A stretch of DNA of 56,822 bases from JBBDYG01 sp040901765 (GTDB lineage: Bacteria; Planctomycetota; Planctomycetia; Pirellulales; Lacipirellulaceae): positions 1 to 56,822 of the forward strand of contig JBBDYG010000130.1 of assembly GCA_040901765.1 (NCBI GenBank), written 5' to 3'. Below the pieces are notes generated by a model. It was not told the origin of the DNA and did not search any database. It worked only from the letters and a program-made list of their open reading frames with translations. Below, in pieces: positions 1 through 8,781 of the stretch; the stretch's first letter is position 1, and every line of letters starts with the position of its first letter. The translations under genes were made by a program, and so were the position numbers.

Positions 1-490
1 TCGCGGCGTTCGGTTCCCCTCCCCCGTACTCGGGGGAGGGGTTAGGGGAGGGGGCAACCCCGTTTGCTGCCGTCTGCCTACTGCCCTCTGCCCGCTCACT
101 CACCCACGCCATTTCATGAACCTGCACATCCCCCGTGCAGTGGCTCCTCCGCGGCAAAAAACAGCCATCGTGCTTCGCAACTCGGGTCGGATAATCGTCC
201 GACTGATCGAGCTTCGAACACACCGCCGGGACGTTGTGAAACTCCCAAATATCGACGCTGCACCCAATTGCGAGCTTCCCCCCCGCAACCGCCAACCCCA
301 TCGGCTTCGCTAAATTGCGGAAATGGGTATTGAGCACTCCACCATCGTTCCGCAGCACGACGAGCTTGCCCGCCTGATACGTCGTCACCAACACCGACGC
401 GCCAAGGTGAGCCAGCAATTCCGGAAAGCTCGTGGTGTGGACGCTGCGGAGCGGATCGGCGGTGGGGGCGGTCTCAGGGGTTTTGCTCAT
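1..490 (-). CDS. TIGR03032-like protein, 3' end beyond window
   Basis: The minus strand is open from an ATG at 490 to the left edge, about 163 codons with no stop. The N-terminal part (residues 14-130) has the pattern I associate with the TIGR03032 family of unknown function: PLRSVHTTSFPELLAHLG, then VTTYQAGKLVVLR, NTHFRNL, PMGLAV, WEFHNVPAV, CFLPRRSH and HEMAW. After HEMAW, where the family normally continues with a stretch like LWFVNTRFSCL, the reading frame passes instead into heptamer repeat DNA (67-94) and a GC-rich palindrome (16-41). This gives a low-complexity, Pro/Gly-rich translation. The gene is therefore either interrupted by repeats or carries a repeat-derived insertion; the window ends before this can be settled. 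Function unknown. Confidence 0.7.
   Translation of the reverse strand, partial: MSKTPETAPTADPLRSVHTTSFPELLAHLGASVLVTTYQAGKLVVLRNDGGVLNTHFRNLAKPMGLAVAGGKLAIGCSVDIWEFHNVPAVCSKLDQSDDYPTRVAKHDGCFLPRRSHCTGDVQVHEMAWVSERAEGSRQTAANGVAPSPNPSPEYGGGEPNAA
16..41. repeat. GC-rich palindrome inside the TIGR03032-like reading frame
   Basis: CCCCTCCCCCG (16-26), loop TACT, CGGGGGAGGGG (31-41): a perfect 11-bp stem, followed by a further TTAGGGGAGGGGG. It looks like a dispersed intergenic palindrome rather than native coding sequence. On the minus strand it would be read as a Pro/Ser then Gly-rich peptide. Confidence 0.75.
67..94. repeat. heptamer tandem repeat, CTGCCNN x4
   Basis: Four adjacent 7-mers: CTGCCGT, CTGCCTA, CTGCCCT, CTGCCCG. 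It is the reverse complement of the NGGCAGN heptamer type at 52963-52997. It lies within the open minus-strand reading frame of the TIGR03032-like gene, directly after the last conserved motif. Confidence 0.8.
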
Positions 491-510
491 GGCCACTCGC
501 GTTATGGTAG

Positions 511-588
511 CTGAATTCGCTAGAATTCAGCCAGATGCAACGTAATTTTTTGCGTATTCGGTGCCACTGCTGGCTCGTCCAGCAGTGG
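511..588. repeat. two short palindromes upstream of the TIGR03032-like gene
   Basis: First palindrome 511-530: CTGAATTC, loop GCTA, GAATTCAG, preceded by GTAG. It is a single copy of the unit paired at 25108-25172. Second palindrome 564-588: CCACTGCTGG, loop CTCGT, CCAGCAGTGG. Both sit in the 466-base gap between the divergent ends at 490 and 957, which holds only repeats and no credible gene. Confidence 0.75.
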
Positions 589-707
589 AACCCTGGTAGC
601 GCGCTTCGCACTGCTAGGAAAGTCTTTTGAATCGGCCGTGGCAAGCCAGCAGCGGCACAGCCGCTAACCTTTCCATAACGAGATCGGAGTGGTGTAACGG
701 CGTTCTT

Positions 708-920
708 CATCCCAGCGGGATGACAGCCATTAGCCGGTGGTCGCGCAGCGCACCACCGGAAACCAAACGACCTTCGCACGACCCCGGTAGGGGTCGCAGC
801 AATTTCGATTGGAGCGAGATTGCTGGCACCCCTGCCAGGGTGCTTATGTACAATACGCATATTTCCGGTGGTGGCGCTGGCGCTTTACCACCGGATAATG
901 GCTGTCAAGCCTCCGGCTTG
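708..920. repeat. six-hairpin interspersed element, copy A
   Basis: About 213 bp, matching 19191-19405 along its whole length. Hairpins in order: CATCCC/GGGATG (708-722), CCGGTGGT/ACCACCGG (734-759), CGACCCC/GGGGTCG (779-796), GCACCC/GGGTGC (826-843), CCGGTGGT/ACCACCGG (865-894), CAAGCC/GGCTTG (906-920). Loops and inter-hairpin spacers differ between the copies while the stems are kept. In the fifth hairpin a T-A pair here is a C-G pair in copy B. No open frame of note runs through it. Confidence 0.85.
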
Positions 921-933
921 AATCTAAATCAAA

Positions 934-950
934 GGGTGCAGAATGCACCC
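934..950 (-). terminator. possible terminator of the beta-helix gene
   Basis: GGGTGC, loop AGAAT, GCACCC, lying just past the stop codon at 957. On the minus strand the stem is followed by a T-rich stretch (TTTGATTT). It may equally be another dispersed palindrome adjoining the six-hairpin element. Confidence 0.45.
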
Positions 951-956
951 GTCAAT

Positions 957-3065
957 TTATAGGAGTAACAGTCTGCTCGAAATCAAAGATCCCTCAAGTT
1001 CATCTTCGTTCTCGTTAACGTCTTCCTCATCGTACACAATCATCGAGGTGTCGTCGTCCTCGTCGCGATGCGATTCCACAAAAGACGCCGCTAAAAGCAT
1101 TAGAGAATCTTCCGGCTCCGTTGGAAGCTGGCTAGATGCGCCGATGCTCGCTCGTTTCCATGAAAATTGCGGCTGATCGATTTGTGCCGCTTCAAACGCA
1201 CTCGCACCTCGCTCTTCATCGCTTGCACCTGCCCCCAGCGTCTCACCGAAGTTCGCCGTCCATACCCCATAATCCGCCGCGTCGATCACACTATTCGAAT
1301 CGTTGCCGTTGGCGCGCAAGTCGGTCGTGCTGCCAAGCGTGTCGCGCCAGATCGTGTAGTCCGCGGCGTTCACTGCGCCGTCGCCATTGTAATCGCCTAC
1401 GAGCGCGGGTGAGGCGGCTTGCAGTTCAAAGGCGCCGATATCGATCGCGGTGCCAACGACGCGATCGAAGCCCGTGCCGCGTTGGTCGAAAGCCGGCACT
1501 CCATTCATCCCGGCAACGGCCAGTGGGTCGCCCGCATCAATGGCTAGGCTGCCGGGCAGCAGTTCGTGGGTAAGAGTGAGGCCGCCGTTATCCTCTAGTG
1601 GGCCGAGTAGCGGGTCGTCGGTGTCGATGACCTGATCGCCCGGCTTGGTAAACGTTTCGCTAAAGCCGAACACGCCAATCAGGTTATAGCCGTTGGATTG
1701 AAACGTATTAGGAAACCCAGCGACGGCCGCGTCGGTGTGGCGATTGCCGGCGACAATGCTCGAACGGATTTCCGTGAGGGTAAGTATCGCGTCGCCCCAG
1801 GAGACGACGCCGCTGCCAGCGAAGTCGTTGGAGTCGTTCTCGGTGATCGTGCTGAACTCGATGATCGTCTGGCCGAGAAAATTGTAAATGCCAGCGCCCC
1901 CCTCCGGGGCGCTATTGTTAGAAATCGTCGAGTTCCGCACGATCGTTAGCTCGTCTATCGGCGTGGACACGTACAATCCGCCACCGTAGTAAGCTTGGTT
2001 TTCGCTAAGCGTGCTGTTCAAAATGGTGGCGGTGGTCGCCGCGTTGCGAATGCCGCCGCCGCTATTTCCAGCAATGTTGCCGCTTATCGTGCTCTCTTCG
2101 AGATGCAGCGTGCTGTCATCCACGCAATTGATTCCCGCGCCGGAATCGCTGGCCATATTCCCGTCAATCAAACTCTTCTCGATGAGCAACGAACTTGCGT
2201 CGCCGTTGTGAATACCAGCGCCGAATTGTGCCGAGTTGGCGCTGAACGACGTTCTCAGAATGAAGGCGGAGCTACCGTAGTTATGCAGCCCGCCGCCATC
2301 GAACTCCGCGATGTTGCCACTGATGGTGCTATCGACGACGGACAAATTGCCGCTGTAAATGTTTCGAATGCCGGCCGCATCTGGCGCCATGTTGCCGCTG
2401 ATCGTGCTTTCGACGACGGCTGCCACGCCGCCATGGTTGTAGATGCCGCCGCCCGAGCCGAGCACTGGATAGCCCGGTGAAATTGCCGTGTTGCCCGAGA
2501 TCGTGCTGCGTAGCACGGTCAGGTCGCCGTACTCGCCGTTGTAAACGCCACCGCCCCATTGGGCTTCGTTGCCGGTCATCACACTGTCGGTAAGCATCAA
2601 TCGCTCTTGCGAAAAGATAGCGCCGCCGCCACCGAGGTTGCGCCCGCCGGTCAGTGTCAACCCGCTGATCGTGACGTTGATGAGGTGGTTGTTATCCAGT
2701 TCATCGACCTCAAACACGCGAGAAACGCTCGCTCCGTCGACGGTAATAACCGCGGCCCCCAGCCCCGCAATCGTCAAGTCGTCGGTAATGACCAACTGGC
2801 CGTGTTCCAGGGCGATGATACCCGCTAGCTCGGCATCGAACTCAATCACGTCGTCGCTGGCCGCGGCATTGGCGTCAAACAACGCCTGGCGCAACGTCCC
2901 CGGCGCATCGCCCGCGGAATCGACGAACCCGTCATCCAAGTTGGTGACGGTAAACACAGCGAGTAGCCGCCGGTCTTCCAAGGGTTCCATGCAAAGCCGG
3001 CGGCCCCTGGAACGCTCCGCCCTCCAACGGACTCTTCCCGACGCCCTGTGGCGGTTGTTCCACAT
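957..3065 (-). CDS. secreted right-handed beta-helix protein with dockerin type I repeats
   Basis: A 702-residue protein. Residues 26-36 carry a MEPLEDRRLLA motif after an Arg-rich stretch, the N-terminal signature of large planctomycete surface or exported proteins. A CSLREAI-like opening (VTNLDDG..GTLRQAL) is followed by about 400 residues of beta-helix turns rich in STISGN, GGGIYN and NSTISNN repeats. A choice-of-anchor-Q-like segment (LLPGSLAIDAGDP, FDQRGTGF, DIGAFE) comes next. Residues 557-608 form two dockerin type I repeats (GDYNGDG..NAADYTIWRD and IDAADYGVW). The C-terminal tail is acidic, rich in Asp and Glu. Probable role: cell-surface or extracellular adhesin- or lyase-like protein; no catalytic residues can be named. 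No cohesin is visible in the window. Confidence 0.85.
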   Translation of the reverse strand: MWNNRHRASGRVRWRAERSRGRRLCMEPLEDRRLLAVFTVTNLDDGFVDSAGDAPGTLRQALFDANAAASDDVIEFDAELAGIIALEHGQLVITDDLTIAGLGAAVITVDGASVSRVFEVDELDNNHLINVTISGLTLTGGRNLGGGGAIFSQERLMLTDSVMTGNEAQWGGGVYNGEYGDLTVLRSTISGNTAISPGYPVLGSGGGIYNHGGVAAVVESTISGNMAPDAAGIRNIYSGNLSVVDSTISGNIAEFDGGGLHNYGSSAFILRTSFSANSAQFGAGIHNGDASSLLIEKSLIDGNMASDSGAGINCVDDSTLHLEESTISGNIAGNSGGGIRNAATTATILNSTLSENQAYYGGGLYVSTPIDELTIVRNSTISNNSAPEGGAGIYNFLGQTIIEFSTITENDSNDFAGSGVVSWGDAILTLTEIRSSIVAGNRHTDAAVAGFPNTFQSNGYNLIGVFGFSETFTKPGDQVIDTDDPLLGPLEDNGGLTLTHELLPGSLAIDAGDPLAVAGMNGVPAFDQRGTGFDRVVGTAIDIGAFELQAASPALVGDYNGDGAVNAADYTIWRDTLGSTTDLRANGNDSNSVIDAADYGVWTANFGETLGAGASDEERGASAFEAAQIDQPQFSWKRASIGASSQLPTEPEDSLMLLAASFVESHRDEDDDTSMIVYDEEDVNENEDELEGSLISSRLLLL

Positions 3066-3300
3066 TGATGCTACCCCTTAAGAAGACCCAGCCAACGCCG
3101 CGATTATGGCCAATTTGCCACCAAAACGCAAGAAATCCAGCCGAACATGGTTGAATCTGGCGGCGAAAGCGGAGTCAAATCGTCACTGGAGCGTCCCGCA
3201 AAATAATCTGAATCTACAGCCCACAGCCTACTTGCGGCATTTATGTTCCTATGTACACTGACGGAATTCCGCACGTTTCTCGTTCGCTTCGGCCTTTATC

Positions 3301-4839
3301 ATGCTCGCCAAGCTCCACACCTTCTCGCTGCTCGGCATTGAAGCCGTCCCTGTCGTGGCCGAGGTCGATCTCTCGCCCGCCGCGATGCCCAAGACCATTC
3401 TCGTTGGCCTGCCTGAGGCCGCGGTCCGCGAAAGCATCCACCGCATCGAACGGGCGGTGGTGAACAGCGGATTCGTCCGCCCGCAAGATCGCATCGTGAT
3501 TAACCTCTCTCCGGCCGAGCTTCCCAAGCAATCGGCCTCGTTCGATCTGCCCATCGCTTTAGGCATCCTGGCCGGCAGCGGACAAGTCGCCTCCGAGCGG
3601 ATGGAACAGTACGCGGTCGTGGGGGAGCTTGCACTCGACGGCGCAATGCGGCCCGTGAAGGGTGCCCTCTCAATGGCGATGGCCGTTGCCAAGCAACGCG
3701 ACCTGCAAGGACTGGTCGTCCCCGTGCAAAATGCTGCCGAGGCCGCCGTCGTCGCAGAGATCGACGTTATTCCCGTTCACAGCCTCACGCAAGCGGTCGG
3801 TTTCTTCGCAGGTCAAATCGATATCGAGCCACATCCTTCGCAGGTGGAAGAAATTTTCCGTCAACATGGCGGCTACGCCGAAGACTTCGCCGATGTCCGA
3901 GGACAAGAGATGGCCAAGCGGGCGATCGTCATATCCGCAGCCGGCGGGCATAATCTGTTGATGCTCGGTCCACCCGGTTCCGGCAAAACGATGCTCGCCA
4001 AGCGCGTCCCCACGATCCTGCCCGACCTGACGGCCGAGGAATCGATCGAGACGACGCGCATCTACAGTTCGCTCGGCCGGCTCAAGCCAGGCCAGCCGCT
4101 GTTAGTCCAGCGCCCCTTTCGCTCGCCGCATCACACGATCAGCAGTGCGGGCCTCGTCGGCGGCGGTTCGATCCCCGCCCCCGGCGAAATCAGCATGGCC
4201 CACAACGGAGTGCTGTTTCTCGACGAACTTCCCGAGTTTAGCCGTACCACGCTCGAAGTCCTTCGCCAGCCGCTCGAAGACGGCAACGTCACCATTAGCC
4301 GGGCGCTTACCTCGACCACGTTCCCCGCCGATTTTATTCTGATCGCGTCGCTCAACCCGTGCCCCTGCGGCTATCGCAACGACCCGCGCCGCGAATGCCA
4401 TTGCTCTGTCCCACAAATCGAGCGCTACATGGCTCGCATCAGCGGCCCGCTGCTCGATCGCATCGACCTCCACATCGAAGTGCCGGCCGTCGCGTTTAAG
4501 GAGCTTAGCTCTCGCGCCGACGGCACGAGCAGCGACACGATGCGCGAAGAAGTGATGCGGACCCGCGAAATCGGCCGCCACCGCTTCGCCGGCTCGCGAA
4601 CCCGCCAAAACGCCCAGATGACGACCCGCGAGATCCGCCGCTTCTGCACCCTCGACGACGCCGGCACGAACCTCTTGCGCAACAGCATCAACGAGCTTGG
4701 CCTCTCGGCCCGCGCCCACGATAAGATTCTGCGCGTCGCCCGCACCATCGCCGACCTCGACGCCGCGCCGGATATTAAATCGGAGCACTTGAACGAAGCG
4801 GTGAATTACCGGATGCTCGATCGGAAGCTGTGGAGTTAG
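3301..4839 (+). CDS. YifB/ComM-family Mg-chelatase-like AAA+ ATPase
   Basis: A 512-residue protein, standard length for the YifB/ComM family. The N-terminal domain (residues 1-180) is a Lon-protease-like fold with GLPEAAVRESIHRIERAVVN. Walker A GPPGSGKT is at about residues 222-229 and Walker B GVLFLDELPEF at about 303. A Cys-rich NPCPCGY..ECHC segment near 352-367 and a C-terminal Mg-chelatase-like helical domain (LSARAHDKILRVARTIADL) follow. Relatives are hexameric helicases assisting branch migration of integrated DNA during natural transformation; a role in DNA uptake here is inference. It stands alone: upstream is the divergent beta-helix gene and downstream a 276-base gap. Confidence 0.93.
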   Translation: MLAKLHTFSLLGIEAVPVVAEVDLSPAAMPKTILVGLPEAAVRESIHRIERAVVNSGFVRPQDRIVINLSPAELPKQSASFDLPIALGILAGSGQVASERMEQYAVVGELALDGAMRPVKGALSMAMAVAKQRDLQGLVVPVQNAAEAAVVAEIDVIPVHSLTQAVGFFAGQIDIEPHPSQVEEIFRQHGGYAEDFADVRGQEMAKRAIVISAAGGHNLLMLGPPGSGKTMLAKRVPTILPDLTAEESIETTRIYSSLGRLKPGQPLLVQRPFRSPHHTISSAGLVGGGSIPAPGEISMAHNGVLFLDELPEFSRTTLEVLRQPLEDGNVTISRALTSTTFPADFILIASLNPCPCGYRNDPRRECHCSVPQIERYMARISGPLLDRIDLHIEVPAVAFKELSSRADGTSSDTMREEVMRTREIGRHRFAGSRTRQNAQMTTREIRRFCTLDDAGTNLLRNSINELGLSARAHDKILRVARTIADLDAAPDIKSEHLNEAVNYRMLDRKLWS

Positions 4840-5040
4840 AACGGGGTTGGCTGAGGTTAGGCGAATGCCGCCGCACTAGCTGCTGGTCGGCGAGTGACGC
4901 AGGGAAGCTCCGTACGCACGCTCGGAGCATCTCAAACTCCTCGCTGCTTGCGGAAAGTGAAAAAATCCTTGCTCGCCAACAACTAACCACGTTGCTAGCT
5001 TCTCAAACTTAAGGATTAGCGTATTTTCTCCAAGATTTGT

Positions 5041-5069
5041 TTGACAACCTGCCAGGGGGGCCGTACCGT
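5041..5069 (+). promoter_or_regulatory. possible sigma-70 type promoter
   Basis: TTGACA (5041-5046), 17-base spacer, TACCGT (5064-5069). The -35 is perfect and the -10 weak (3 of 6). It would start transcription about 40 bases before the chosen ATG at 5116. Confidence 0.35.
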
Positions 5070-5115
5070 GACAGTCAGGGGCAGTCTTGTCGGCGGAATG
5101 GAGAGGGTCACTCAG

Positions 5116-6681
5116 ATGGGACGGAGCAAGCATCCTCATGTCGCGCGCGCTTTCCCGGCGCTGGTGGTCGCGCTGACTGGCATTTGGTGCGGTAACCCCG
5201 CGCTCGCCGATTTGGCAGGACTTACGCGGGTCGCCTCCGGACTCAATCAACCGCTGTTCATCACCCATGCCCCGGGCGATGCCGATCGGCTGTTCATCGT
5301 CCAAAAGGGCGGCGCGATTCGCATCCTCGATCTGGACGCAGGTACGATCAATGCGACGAATTTCCTCACGGTGACGGGCACCGATCCTGCGGGTGAGGGA
5401 GGTTTGCTCGGCATGGCATTTCATCCCGACTATGCCGCCAACGGCAAGTTCTACGTGTACGTCACCGTGGACAATGGCGGAATCATGATTGACGGCCAGG
5501 TCTCGCCCTTCTCGTCGCGAATTCGGGAATACACCGTGTCGGCCGATCCCAATGTTGCAAACACCACACCGCGGGAAGTGCTCGACTTTGTACAGCCGTT
5601 CGCAAATCACAATGCAGGCTGGATCGGTTTCAATCCGGCGCTTACGCCCGGACAGCCGCAGTACCTCTATATCATGTCAGGCGACGGAGGCGATGGAGGC
5701 GATCCGTTCAACAGCGCCCAACGGATTGTCGATGAGAAACTTGGCAAGGTATTGCGAATCGATGTCAATGTTCCCGAGGGAGACCCGCGGCCCTATCTCA
5801 TTCCAACCAGCAATCCGTTCGTAAAGAAGGGCAGCGGAGATTACCGTCACGATAGGGTGGTAGACGGCGGCGACTACGACACGTGGAAAGCCTCGTTCGA
5901 TTCAACAACGAATCCGGCAGCGGATGGCAATGCCAATGGCCGAGTCGATGCCGCCGACTACACCGTCTGGCGGGATCAAGTTGGCACGGACCTATCGGAG
6001 GTCGGCGATTACGAAATCTGGAGCTACGGACTCCGCAATCCGTTTCGAGCGAGCTTCGATCGCGCGACGGGCGATCTTTATATCGCCGACGTCGGACAAG
6101 GCTCGCGGGAAGAGATCAATCGTCAGCTCGCAAGTAGCCCCGGCGGAGAGAACTATGGTTGGAAGCGACGTGAAGGATTTTCCCCCTTCCAAGGCGGAGC
6201 GCTTCTGCCGACCGACACGCAGCCCATTTACGATTACGGGCACGGGTCGGGAGACTTTCAGGGCGACTCCGTGATCGGCGGATATGTGTATCGCGGCCCT
6301 GACGCGACCCTGCAGGGTCGTTACTTCTTCACCGATTCAGAGTCCGACAACATTTGGTCGTTCCTTCCGTCTAGCCCTTCCTCCACCATTCAAAATCATA
6401 ATACAGACCTGGTGCCCGAGTTAGGCGATATCGATCGCTTGGTTTCCTTTGGCGAAGACCTCGCTGGCAACCTGTATCTTGCCGATATTATTGACGGTGA
6501 GATTTTCCGAATCGACACCACCAACCCCGCCAGCGGCCAATTCGTCGATGCGAGCGCGACAAATGAAAACAGTGCAGTACCCGAGCCTTCGAGCGTTCTT
6601 CTCGGTGCTTGCTTCGCCGGGCTTTTCGTCCTGGTGACTTTCCTCCGCTGGCAATTCGACCGCTCGGCCATTCGAAATTGA
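5116..6681 (+). CDS. sugar dehydrogenase-like beta-propeller with inserted dockerin and PEP-CTERM tail
   Basis: A 521-residue protein. ATG 5116 is chosen because GAGAGG lies 9 bases upstream and it opens a signal peptide (ALVVALTGIWCGNPALA); an upstream TTG at 5041 and ATG at 5098 are in frame. The body is a glucose/sorbosone dehydrogenase (PQQ-type) propeller: VASGLNQPLFITHAPGD, GGLLGMAFHPDY, YIMSGDGGDGGDP, EIWSYGLRNPFR, ADVGQGSREEIN, GENYGWKRREG. Between NPF and EIWSYGLRNP, where the family has a short loop, residues 243-291 form two dockerin-like EF-hand repeats (VVDGGDYDTWK and RVDAADYTVWR). Residues 490-521 are a PEP-CTERM-like sorting signal: PEPSS, hydrophobic helix, basic end. Likely exported and surface-sorted; the substrate is unknown. 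Confidence 0.88.
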   Translation: MGRSKHPHVARAFPALVVALTGIWCGNPALADLAGLTRVASGLNQPLFITHAPGDADRLFIVQKGGAIRILDLDAGTINATNFLTVTGTDPAGEGGLLGMAFHPDYAANGKFYVYVTVDNGGIMIDGQVSPFSSRIREYTVSADPNVANTTPREVLDFVQPFANHNAGWIGFNPALTPGQPQYLYIMSGDGGDGGDPFNSAQRIVDEKLGKVLRIDVNVPEGDPRPYLIPTSNPFVKKGSGDYRHDRVVDGGDYDTWKASFDSTTNPAADGNANGRVDAADYTVWRDQVGTDLSEVGDYEIWSYGLRNPFRASFDRATGDLYIADVGQGSREEINRQLASSPGGENYGWKRREGFSPFQGGALLPTDTQPIYDYGHGSGDFQGDSVIGGYVYRGPDATLQGRYFFTDSESDNIWSFLPSSPSSTIQNHNTDLVPELGDIDRLVSFGEDLAGNLYLADIIDGEIFRIDTTNPASGQFVDASATNENSAVPEPSSVLLGACFAGLFVLVTFLRWQFDRSAIRN

Positions 6682-6822
6682 TTGAGACCCGGGACGCCTA
6701 TCTTCGGGCTTCGCGATGAAGGCCCGCCGCTTCGCCCGCCGATGCTAACAGGGCAGTTCGCGTCGGGTTGACGCTAGCGGTGCTGGCGTAGTTGTGGCGA
6801 TGTTTCGAAGTGGAGTTCATTC

Positions 6823-7734
6823 ATGCGCACTTGGGTTATGCTGCTGGCTCTTGCCGTTGCGTTGGCGGCGTGTCGTGTAGGGGTTTCGCGCGATCTGTAT
6901 GTGAACAACGTCATTGGCAACGAGAATTTATCGGGAATGCGTGAGCTGCCCAATGAACGGCAGGGTCCGGTGCGATCAATCCAGCGCGCATTGCGCCTGG
7001 CGCAGCCGGGCGATCACGTCCACATCGCCAGGACCGACGCGCCGTACCGCGAGCAGATTAGCATCAGCGGCCCGTGCCTGCGGGGCAGGGCGGATCGGCC
7101 ATTTATTATTAGCGGCAACGGTGCCGTACTCGATGGAACCGTCGTCGCGGAGCAAGGTGCCTGGCAGCATGAGGCAGGCGACGTGTTCGCCCTGCGGCCG
7201 CGGCGTTTGACCTATCAACAACTCTACCGCGCCAGCACTCCCGCGAAACGAGTTCGGCTCGTGGATTTCACAGCGGTCGATGAACGGCTTCAGCCGCTCC
7301 AGTGGGCGCTCGCCAGCGATCGCATCTTGTTCCGTGTCGAGCATGGTCAACTTCCAGCCGCCTACGAACTGCGTCATGCGGGTTTGCAAACGGGCATCAC
7401 GCTGTACAACACGGAGCACGTACGGATCGAGAACTTCATCGTTCAGGGATTCCAGCAGGACGGCATCAACGCCCACGAACTTGCCCGCGACTGCGTAATC
7501 GCCGGAGTAGAATGCCGGGCCAATGGCCGCAGTGGGATTAGCGTCGGCGGCCTCTCGAGAGTGAATATCGACAACAGCAATCTGTACGACAACGGCGTGG
7601 CGCAGCTTCGCGTCGAGGGACAAGCTCGCGCGGCGCTGGAAGCGTGCGACGTGGCGGAATCGCCCGAAACGCTCGCCTACGACGTGCAGGGCGGGGAGCT
7701 TACCATTGATGGCAAGCTGTATGTCGCTCCCTAA
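6823..7734 (+). CDS. exported right-handed beta-helix protein
   Basis: A 303-residue protein with a signal sequence (WVMLLALAVALAAC) whose LAAC could act as a lipobox, so it may be a lipoprotein. The mature part begins DLYVNN and continues with QRALRLAQPGDHVHIA, a common opening of periplasmic NosD/CASH-type beta-helix proteins. Later turns (HVRIENFIVQGFQQDGINA, GISVGGLSRVNIDNSNLYDNG) are beta-helix coils. No catalytic motif is evident. It lies 141 bases after the propeller gene on the same strand and converges with the flippase-like gene, whose end is 6 bases away. Confidence 0.8.
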   Translation: MRTWVMLLALAVALAACRVGVSRDLYVNNVIGNENLSGMRELPNERQGPVRSIQRALRLAQPGDHVHIARTDAPYREQISISGPCLRGRADRPFIISGNGAVLDGTVVAEQGAWQHEAGDVFALRPRRLTYQQLYRASTPAKRVRLVDFTAVDERLQPLQWALASDRILFRVEHGQLPAAYELRHAGLQTGITLYNTEHVRIENFIVQGFQQDGINAHELARDCVIAGVECRANGRSGISVGGLSRVNIDNSNLYDNGVAQLRVEGQARAALEACDVAESPETLAYDVQGGELTIDGKLYVAP

Positions 7735-7740
7735 CGACAG

Positions 7741-8766
7741 CTAGAACGCTGCCTTTTCCGCGTCGCTCAACAGTGGCTTCAACTCCGCTCGACGCGTGAG
7801 GTAGTACACCAGCGCTATCGCGCCTACCGACATCATCGCCAACCGATGGGCGAGCGCGACGATGGTTCCATCTCCAAGAACGGTGCCCGTTGCTTTCCCG
7901 AGGCCGTAGTACAGCGCATCCATCGCAGCTTCGGTGGTCCCCAGCCCGTTGGGCGTAAGCGGCAGCGCGCCGGCGATCGAGCTTAGCGGAACAATCAGGA
8001 AATGAACCGCTGCGCTGGGTGCCGTTACGGGCAAGCCTTGTGAAATGAAGTACACCGATAGAATATAAACCGCATCGACTACCAGGCAGAGCGCGATGGC
8101 AGAAAACACGAGTCGCGGCTGACGGCGCAACGCCATGAAGGCTCCGATTACACGGACGGCCAACTCGCCGACAAGCGGTAGCCGTCCGAACCAACGCGCG
8201 GCCCAACGGGCCCATTGATTCGAACTGGCGAGGATGGCCAGACCCAGTACGCCGACCCCAGTGACGATCAATACGGTGCGGCACAACAGCCGCACGGCGA
8301 TCGGCAGGTCGCCTCCGTACACGCCCGTGCCGACGATCGCGATGCTCGCCAACACCAGCATCGACATGAGCCCCATCAACCGGTCGATGACGACGCTGGC
8401 CACCGCTTCCGTACGGCGCCCGGGTTGCTCCCGAGCCAGCAGCACCGCCTTAAACAGGTCGCCGCCAACGTTGCCCAGAGCCACGAAGTTCAGTGCAAAT
8501 CCGATCGAGCCGAGTCGCATCGCGTCGGGCAACGTGAACCGCAGATCAAGGGCTCGCGCCAGAAGCCACCAGCGGACGAAGCTAAGGGTGATGGCAGCCA
8601 GCACCAATCCGCCGCCCAACAGCAAAAGCCCCCAGTCCTTCGGCTGGTCAACGAGCCGGGAGAATCTCGCATGCTGCTGGGCTTGGTAGATCAAGTACGC
8701 CAGCAGCGCGCAACCGCCCACAATCTTCAGGACAGGAATCAAGAAATGGCGGATTCTCTGAGGCAT
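7741..8766 (-). CDS. lysylphosphatidylglycerol-synthase-TM / UPF0104 family membrane protein
   Basis: A 341-residue polytopic membrane protein with about seven or eight hydrophobic segments. Recognisable family features are SIGFALNFVALGNVGGDLFKAVLLARE, the conserved VVIDRLMGL segment, and a C-terminal region with PNGLGTTEAAM, all typical of the flippase-like LPG_synthase_TM domain. Homologues move or modify lipids or lipid-linked sugars at the inner membrane. The substrate cannot be told. ATG 8766 is followed upstream by a long perfect inverted repeat (8782-8843). Confidence 0.85.
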   Translation of the reverse strand: MPQRIRHFLIPVLKIVGGCALLAYLIYQAQQHARFSRLVDQPKDWGLLLLGGGLVLAAITLSFVRWWLLARALDLRFTLPDAMRLGSIGFALNFVALGNVGGDLFKAVLLAREQPGRRTEAVASVVIDRLMGLMSMLVLASIAIVGTGVYGGDLPIAVRLLCRTVLIVTGVGVLGLAILASSNQWARWAARWFGRLPLVGELAVRVIGAFMALRRQPRLVFSAIALCLVVDAVYILSVYFISQGLPVTAPSAAVHFLIVPLSSIAGALPLTPNGLGTTEAAMDALYYGLGKATGTVLGDGTIVALAHRLAMMSVGAIALVYYLTRRAELKPLLSDAEKAAF

Positions 8767-8781
8767 TGTTAATTCACCGCT

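Noticed and set aside
474..860. 128-residue open frame on the minus strand
   Set aside because: It runs through the six-hairpin repeat and overlaps the start of the TIGR03032-like gene; composition is repeat-derived and there is no ribosome binding site.
4102..4788. 228-residue open frame antisense to the YifB-like gene
   Set aside because: Shadow of a GC-rich gene; the plus strand has a complete, well-motivated protein and the shadow has no family pattern.
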